This document shows positions 6,269 to 11,105 of a stretch of DNA of 11,105 bases, in pieces. The notes under the pieces were generated by a model. The model was not told the DNA's origin. It did no database searches and was given only the letters and a program-made list of their open reading frames with translations. Positions within the stretch are counted from its first letter, which is position 1, and each line of letters begins with the position of its first letter. This DNA comes from Patescibacteria group bacterium (GTDB lineage Bacteria; Patescibacteriota; Minisyncoccia; Minisyncoccales; DG-74-1): positions 18,614 to 29,718 of the forward strand of contig JASEJL010000002.1 in the NCBI GenBank assembly GCA_030016465.1. Reading direction: 5' to 3'. Made by a program: the position numbers and the translations under genes.

Positions 6269-6862
6269 GGTAAAGATTATAATGAAAAAACTGAATATCT
6301 CAGAATAGACGAAAAAGAAAACGCAATAGATTCATTACATAGAGCAGTTGAATTTTTAAAAAATACGAAAACTAATCTTTATGATTGGAAGTGGTTTATT
6401 ATTGCAATTCATCATGCGACACATTGTTTTATGTTAGTAGCTCTTCAAAATACCGATTTATCAGGAATATGGAAAGAACCAGAGATTAGAAAAGAAAATG
6501 GTTTAATTGATTTATTTAATTCCAAGAATAGATTAATAACTTTTATGGAGGCTTTTGAACGCATTCAAGACCATAAACGAATGGCTGGTTATGTATCCGC
6601 AAAACCATTTCAAGCAGAACCTTACCATAAAAATTCGATGAAACATTTAAATAATCAATTGAGAAATAAATTTATTCACTATAAACCAATGGGATGGTCA
6701 ATTCATAATCAATATTTTAAAGATATTGTTGAGCCGATTTTAGAAATAATTGAATTTTTAGTTTTTGAAAGTGGGAGATGTCATTTTGTAGAAGAACAGC
6801 AAAATCAAATAAAATCTGATTTGGACCAACTACGAGGTTTATTGAAAGATTATGCAGAATAG
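6266..6862 (+). CDS. HEPN-like domain protein, putative RNase
   Basis: The 198-residue protein appears mainly alpha-helical. It begins with a DEKENAIDSLHRAVEFL helix (about residues 15-31) and a WKWFIIAIHHATHCFMLVAL helix (41-60). LNNQLRNKFIHYKPMGWSI (128-146) contains Arg133-Asn134-x3-His138, which fits the RNx3H form of the HEPN ribonuclease motif Rx4-6H. It ends in a helical EEQQNQIKSDLDQL segment. I recognise it as resembling a widespread uncharacterised group sharing the RN(E/K)FIH(F/Y)xPxGWS block. HEPN RNases are common toxins and phage-defence effectors, and the anticodon nucleases PrrC and RloC linked to restriction loci carry HEPN domains. The gene overlaps hsdS by 11 nt, implying coupled translation. 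RNase activity is an inference from the motif. Confidence 0.65.
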   Translation: MGKDYNEKTEYLRIDEKENAIDSLHRAVEFLKNTKTNLYDWKWFIIAIHHATHCFMLVALQNTDLSGIWKEPEIRKENGLIDLFNSKNRLITFMEAFERIQDHKRMAGYVSAKPFQAEPYHKNSMKHLNNQLRNKFIHYKPMGWSIHNQYFKDIVEPILEIIEFLVFESGRCHFVEEQQNQIKSDLDQLRGLLKDYAE

Positions 6863-8000
6863 ATCACTTTGGCCAACAAAAAAATTAGGAGAGATTTGTC
6901 AGATTAGAACAGGTAAAAAAGATGTTGATGAAGGTAACCCAGAAGGGGGATACCCATTTTTTACTTGTTCTCGAGAAATTACTTATAGCGATACTTACTC
7001 ATTCGATACAGAAGCAATTCTTGTTGCTGGTAATGGCGACGTTGGAAATACAAAAATTTATAAGGGGAAATTTGAAGCTTATCAAAGAACTTATGTTTTA
7101 GATCATTTTAAAGCCGACATTAAATATATCTATTATTATTTGGTAGCAAGATTGAAACAAATTTTAGCGAGAAGTAAATCTGGCTCAACAATGCCTTATA
7201 TTCGAAAAGGCGACTTGGAAACCTTTGAAATTTCTATCCCAGAAGATCCGAAAGAACAACAAAAGATTGTTTATATTTTAGATAGTATTCAGAGCGCAAT
7301 TCAGGTGCAAGATAAAATTATTGAGAAGACAAAGGAATTGAAAAAGAGTTTGATGCAAAAGCTTTTTAGAGAGGGAACAAGAGGAGTAAAGTTAAAGAAA
7401 ACTGAAATTGGCGAAATTCCAGAAAATTGGGAAGTGGTGAGATTGGGAGATGATAAAATCGCTAAAATCATTATGGGACAATCACCACCATCAGCCACAT
7501 ACAATACACAAGGAAAGGGAATTCCGTTCTTACAGGGAAAAGCTGAATTTGGTGAAGTTTTTCCAAAACCAGCCAAATGGTGCACTTCTCCTCTTAAAAT
7601 TGCTAAAAAGGGGGATATCCTAATTTCTGTTCGTGCACCAGTAGGAGATGTGAACTTAACACCCTTTCAGTGTTGTATTGGTAGAGGTTTAGCTGCTATA
7701 AGAGTAAAAAGTAAACTGAATAGAGATTTCCTTTTTAATTATCTGGTTTTATATAAAAACAGGTTAGAAGAGGAGGGAACCGGATCAACATTTAAAGCAA
7801 TAAGAAAAGATAATTTAGAAAATTTCCAGATCCCTCTTTCCCCATTTCACGAACAGCGGGAAATCGCTGAGATTTTGCAAACAGTTGATAAAAAAATTGA
7901 AATTGAACAAAAGAAAAAGGCGCTTTATGAGGAATTGTTTAAGTCAATGCTGAATCAACTAATGACCGGAAAAATTAGAGTACATAATTTAAAACTATGA
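6852..8000 (+). CDS. hsdS: Type I restriction-modification specificity subunit S
   Basis: The 382-residue protein has the two-half HsdS layout. Target recognition domain 1 spans about residues 6-130 (LWPTKKLGEICQIRTGKKDV at its start, GSTMPYIRKGDLETFEISIP at its end). The first conserved coiled spacer is about 131-180 (EQQKIVYILDSI, KELKKSLMQKLF). Target recognition domain 2 is about 187-330 (IGEIPENWEVVRLGD, GQSPPS, GDILISVRAPVGDVN). The second spacer is about 331-376 (HEQREIAEILQTVD, LFKSMLNQLMTGKI). Each recognition domain reads one half of a bipartite DNA target; the target cannot be deduced here. The start overlaps the HEPN-like gene and the stop overlaps hsdR by 4 nt. The gene looks intact, with TRD sequences of different character. 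Confidence 0.93.
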   Translation: MQNRSLWPTKKLGEICQIRTGKKDVDEGNPEGGYPFFTCSREITYSDTYSFDTEAILVAGNGDVGNTKIYKGKFEAYQRTYVLDHFKADIKYIYYYLVARLKQILARSKSGSTMPYIRKGDLETFEISIPEDPKEQQKIVYILDSIQSAIQVQDKIIEKTKELKKSLMQKLFREGTRGVKLKKTEIGEIPENWEVVRLGDDKIAKIIMGQSPPSATYNTQGKGIPFLQGKAEFGEVFPKPAKWCTSPLKIAKKGDILISVRAPVGDVNLTPFQCCIGRGLAAIRVKSKLNRDFLFNYLVLYKNRLEEEGTGSTFKAIRKDNLENFQIPLSPFHEQREIAEILQTVDKKIEIEQKKKALYEELFKSMLNQLMTGKIRVHNLKL

Positions 8001-10894
8001 TCGCCTTTACTGAGAGAAAAACGGTTCAAAATCCGATTTTGAGATATGCCACTGAAATTGGCTGGGAGTTTTTGGATCCGGATAAGGCAATTGATTTAAG
8101 AGATGGGGAGACTGGAATTTTATTTGATGAAATTTTAAAGGAAAAGCTTTTTCAACTTAATCCTTGGATTGATGAGGAAACAATTGAGGAAATTATTAAA
8201 GATATCGAACAAAGAACTCGAGCCGATCTTTTGGGCAATCAAAAAATAGTCAATTATTTACGAGGAACTACTCCGTTTTATAGTAAGACCCAAAAACAAG
8301 AATTAAATGTTAAATTTTTAGATTTTGAAAATCCAGAGAGTAATATTTTTCAGATGACGAGTGAATTAGGTTTTACCAATGGCAAAATTTATAATCGTTT
8401 TGATTTAGTTTTTTATATCAACGGTATTCCAATTGTGATTGCTGAGACCAAAACTCCAGAAAAAGAAGAAGGAATTTCAGAGGCTTTAACTCAAATCCAT
8501 CGCTATCATCGAGAAAGTTTTGAATTTTTGAAAGTGCCGCCGATATTTGTTGCTTCTAATCTTCTGGAATTTCATTATGGCGGAACTTGGAATTTTGAAG
8601 CAAAAAATCTTTACATTTGGCGAGATGGTGAAAATTTTGAAGAATTGGTGAAAACATTTTTTAACAAAAGAAAAATTCTTTCTTTTTTGGAAGATTATAT
8701 TATTTTTTGGATAGCTCAGGGAGAATTGAAAAAGATTTTGTTAAATTTTCATCAAATCAGAGCAGTTGAAAGAATTATAAAAAGGGTTTTAGAAAATAAA
8801 AAGAAAAGTGGTTTAATTTGGCATACTCAGGGTTCTGGCAAAACTTTAACAATGATTGTCTCGGCTCATAAATTAAGAAAAATTTCACAATTAGAAAATC
8901 CAACTTTAATTGCCGTAGTTGATAGAAATGAGTTAGAAGAGCAGTTTTTGCGTAACTTAGAAAATTATGGATTTCCGATTATTGAAGAAGCCAAATCAAA
9001 AGGGTATTTACAAATGCTTTTAAAACAAGATTTCCGAGGGTTAATATTGACCACAGTCCATAAATTTGAAAAAATGCCCGCTAATATTAATAATCGAGAG
9101 AATGTTATTATTTTTGTTGACGAAGCTCATCGTTCTCAAGAAGGAGAATTAGCAACCTATATGCGCGCTGCTTTACCCAATGCCTTTTTCTTTGGTTTTA
9201 CTGGAACGCCAGTTGATAAAACAAATATTGGCAAAGGCACATTTTTAACTTTTGGTAAAGAAGATAGGCCACAGGGTTATTTAGATAAATACTCAATTTT
9301 AGACTCATTAAAGGATTGGACCACTGTTCCAATTTATTATACTTTGGCACCAAATGAACTTTTGACCCCAACTGATGTTTTAGAGAAAGAATTTTTCAAA
9401 ATGATAGAGGAAGAAGCAATTGTAGATTTAGAGGGGCTCGATAAAAAGATTCTTCAAAAAGCAGTTAAACTGAAAAATCTTTTAAAAAGTGATGACCGCG
9501 TTGCAAAAATAGCCCAATTTGTTGCTAAACATTTTAAAGAAAATATTGAACCAATGGGTTTTAAAGCAATTTTGGTTGGGGTAGATAGAGAAGCCTGTGC
9601 TTTTTTAAAACAAAAACTTGATAATTATTTACCTTCTGAATATTCTCAGGTTGTCTATACCCCAGATTATCGGGATCCAGAATTTATGAAAAAATACTAT
9701 TTAAGCGAGGAGGAAGAAAAGAATATAAAGAAAAATTTTTTGAAAATAGAAGAAACGCCAAAAATTCTTATTGTCACAAGCAAGCTTTTAACTGGCTTTG
9801 ATGCTCCAATCTTATATGTAATGTATTTAGATAAACCAATGTCAGACCACACCCTTTTACAGGCGATTGCCAGAGTAAATAGACCATTTAGCGGAGGTGA
9901 AAAAATTAATCCCAAGACCTCTGGTTTGATTATAGACTTTATTGGGGTATTTGAAAAACTTGAAAAAGCCTTACGATTTGACTCAGTTAATATTGAAGGG
10001 GTTGTGGTAGATTTTAAGCAGATAAAAAAGGAATTCAAGAAGTTAATAGAAAAAGGCCAAGAATACATTAATATCTCAGGGCGGAAAATAGATGATAAGG
10101 CTATTGAGCGAATAATTGATCATTTTACCGATAAAGAAAAAAGAAAGGATTTTATAAAATTTTATCGTGAGATTGAAAAACAATATGAAATTTTATCACC
10201 CGATCCATTTTTGAGATCTTACTTAGAGGATTATTTTATTTTATCTGGTATTTTTAAAGTAATAAAAACCAATTTTGGACCAAAAATACCTTTTTTAATT
10301 TGGCAAAAAACTGCTCAGCTTATCAGAGCGAAGACGCAGACCGTGGGATTGAGAGAGACTTTGCCTCTATATCCAATTGATGAACGGACAATCAAAATTA
10401 TTCATGAAGATTCCTCGCCAGAACGGGTCAAAATTATTAAAATTCATCGAAGTATAACCATTCTTATTGATACCGAGAGATCAAAGCAACCATTTCTTTT
10501 CTCGCTAAAAGAAAAGCTTGAGAGAATTCTTGAAGAATTCGAACAGAGACAGGCTACTACTAAAGAGACATTAGAGAAACTTAAATCTTTAATTAACGAG
10601 ATTAATGTAGCAAAACAAGAAAAAGATAAATTAAAACTTTCTCCAAATCAATTCGGTGTATATTGGACACTCAAAGACATAATTTCAGAGAGAGAAAAAA
10701 ATAAACAAATAGCAACTAAAATAGGTTCGCTGATAAATGAATATTCAAATTGGATGTTTAATAATGAAACCGCTCGAACTCTAAAGAGACACATCATTAA
10801 AGAACTTCTGCCAATTTGTAGTCAACCTGAAGAAGGAATACAAAAGATGAAAGAAATTTTAGATATGCATCGTTATACCTGTCAATTAAAATAA
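7997..10894 (+). CDS. hsdR: Type I restriction enzyme subunit R (nuclease/translocase)
   Basis: The 965-residue protein is a full-length HsdR. The N-terminal PD-(D/E)xK nuclease shows Asp136 (RFDLVFY), then Glu150 and Lys152 (AETKTP), with the QxxxY motif at Gln166-Tyr170 (QIHRY). The superfamily 2 motor has Walker A HTQGSGKTLTM (276-286), DEAH (375-378), FTGTP (401-405), LLTGFDAP (597-604) and QAIARVNRP (622-630). A helical C-terminal region (about 670-965) should dock it on the HsdM2S core. With HsdM and HsdS it pumps and cuts DNA lacking the cognate methylation. The start ATGA overlaps the hsdS stop. All key catalytic residues are present, so the system looks functional. Confidence 0.96.
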   Translation: MIAFTERKTVQNPILRYATEIGWEFLDPDKAIDLRDGETGILFDEILKEKLFQLNPWIDEETIEEIIKDIEQRTRADLLGNQKIVNYLRGTTPFYSKTQKQELNVKFLDFENPESNIFQMTSELGFTNGKIYNRFDLVFYINGIPIVIAETKTPEKEEGISEALTQIHRYHRESFEFLKVPPIFVASNLLEFHYGGTWNFEAKNLYIWRDGENFEELVKTFFNKRKILSFLEDYIIFWIAQGELKKILLNFHQIRAVERIIKRVLENKKKSGLIWHTQGSGKTLTMIVSAHKLRKISQLENPTLIAVVDRNELEEQFLRNLENYGFPIIEEAKSKGYLQMLLKQDFRGLILTTVHKFEKMPANINNRENVIIFVDEAHRSQEGELATYMRAALPNAFFFGFTGTPVDKTNIGKGTFLTFGKEDRPQGYLDKYSILDSLKDWTTVPIYYTLAPNELLTPTDVLEKEFFKMIEEEAIVDLEGLDKKILQKAVKLKNLLKSDDRVAKIAQFVAKHFKENIEPMGFKAILVGVDREACAFLKQKLDNYLPSEYSQVVYTPDYRDPEFMKKYYLSEEEEKNIKKNFLKIEETPKILIVTSKLLTGFDAPILYVMYLDKPMSDHTLLQAIARVNRPFSGGEKINPKTSGLIIDFIGVFEKLEKALRFDSVNIEGVVVDFKQIKKEFKKLIEKGQEYINISGRKIDDKAIERIIDHFTDKEKRKDFIKFYREIEKQYEILSPDPFLRSYLEDYFILSGIFKVIKTNFGPKIPFLIWQKTAQLIRAKTQTVGLRETLPLYPIDERTIKIIHEDSSPERVKIIKIHRSITILIDTERSKQPFLFSLKEKLERILEEFEQRQATTKETLEKLKSLINEINVAKQEKDKLKLSPNQFGVYWTLKDIISEREKNKQIATKIGSLINEYSNWMFNNETARTLKRHIIKELLPICSQPEEGIQKMKEILDMHRYTCQLK

Positions 10895-10896
10895 AA

Positions 10897-10995
10897 ATCC
10901 ACAATTTACTTTGCCAATTCCACGAATCGCGCCAAAAAGCAAAAGAATTATTAGAACAAGCCAAACAAAAAGTCGAAGAATTAATTGAGAAATAA
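10897..10995 (+). pseudogene. HsdS C-terminal fragment, remnant of a second specificity subunit
   Basis: Downstream of hsdR, in another frame, 32 codons read IHNLLCQFHESRQKAKELLEQ followed by AKQKVEELIEK and a stop. This amphipathic segment resembles the tail of many HsdS proteins (HESRxKAKELLEEAKxxVEELI). There is no start codon and no recognition domain upstream; the same frame within hsdR is not protein-like. The intact hsdS here ends differently (SMLNQLMTGKI), so this is not a copy of its tail. It is best read as debris of a different hsdS left after recombination, though the similarity of a short coiled segment could be fortuitous. Confidence 0.5.
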
Positions 10996-11020
10996 AATTA
11001 TGGATAACTTGAGAAATAAA
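10985..11020. repeat. 12-bp direct repeat downstream of hsdR
   Basis: TTGAGAAATAAA occurs at 10985-10996 and again at 11009-11020, 24 bp apart. The first copy covers the end and stop codon of the HsdS-like fragment. It may be a slippage or recombination scar, or a chance repeat in A-rich DNA. No inverted ends or transposase are present to suggest a transposable element. Confidence 0.45.
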
Positions 11021-11040
11021 TTGGAATATAAGTCAAAATG

Positions 11041-11083
11041 AAAAAGCACCGCCGAAGGACGAAACCTTAAGAGGTGCTTTTTC
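11041..11083 (+). terminator. Strong intrinsic terminator at the end of the defence operon
   Basis: AAAAAGCACC (11041-11050) pairs perfectly with GGTGCTTTTT (11073-11082). Inside, AAGG (11055-11058) pairs with CCTT (11065-11068) around an ACGAAA loop, giving a two-storey hairpin with a four-by-four internal loop. The A run on one side and T run on the other make it suitable for termination in both directions. It lies about 150 nt after the hsdR stop and is the first clear terminator after the promoter at 2534. Confidence 0.8.
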
Positions 11084-11105
11084 CTGGTGATTCTAATAAT
11101 ATATT

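Noticed and set aside
7301..7585. Open frame on the minus strand inside hsdS
   Set aside because: Antisense to conserved HsdS sequence with no motif of its own; could look like an inverted specificity segment but shows no HsdS pattern or inverted repeats.
9697..10068. Open frame on the minus strand inside hsdR
   Set aside because: Antisense to the conserved motor motifs of HsdR; Phe/Ser-rich product typical of a shadow frame in A-rich DNA.
11000..11041. 13-codon ORF between the direct repeat and the terminator
   Set aside because: Too short, no ribosome binding site, made mostly of the repeat sequence.
1..11105. tRNA, rRNA, CRISPR array, phase-variable inverted hsdS repeats, integrase or transposase
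   Set aside because: I looked for these and saw no cloverleaf, regular spaced repeats, inverted hsdS copies or recombinase genes in the window.

Overview
This is an AT-rich bacterial window with tightly packed genes, nearly all on the + strand. It uses TGA, TAA and TAG as ordinary stops, so the code is table 11. Several traits suggest a Patescibacteria/CPR (Parcubacteria-like) genome: very short intergenic gaps, a small DUF5652 membrane protein, a stand-alone ATP-cone protein, a two-helix PH-domain membrane protein, few Shine-Dalgarno sites and A-rich heptad spacers. This placement is an inference from gene content; no marker gene is present.

Left part (1-2524), housekeeping or accessory. 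It holds the 3' end of a DUF488 gene, a tiny basic ORF, a two-helix membrane protein, a bacterial PH-domain membrane protein, an ATP-cone protein, a DUF5652 protein ending in a terminator-like hairpin, and a full-length RadC-family protein with an intact JAMM motif.

Central and right part (2534-10894), a defence operon. A perfect sigma70-type promoter (TTGACA-17-TATAAT) lies just upstream of a Phd/YefM antitoxin and an overlapping RelE/ParE-like toxin. The toxin frame overlaps hsdM of a complete type I restriction-modification system. Gene order is antitoxin, toxin, hsdM, OLD-family ATPase/TOPRIM nuclease, HEPN-like protein, hsdS, hsdR. The genes overlap or lie no more than 15 nt apart and no internal promoter was recognised, so they probably form one transcript.

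How they may work together. HsdM and HsdS would methylate and recognise a bipartite DNA site, and HsdR would translocate and cut unmodified DNA. The OLD nuclease and the HEPN-like protein sit between hsdM and hsdS. Their position recalls anticodon nucleases such as PrrC that are lodged in hsd loci and act when restriction is inhibited. The toxin-antitoxin pair at the head of the operon could add retention or a further abortive response. This three-layer arrangement is the most interesting feature of the window.

Right edge (10895-11105). Downstream of hsdR is a short in-frame fragment resembling the C-terminus of a different HsdS, a 12-bp direct repeat, and a strong, probably bidirectional, terminator hairpin.
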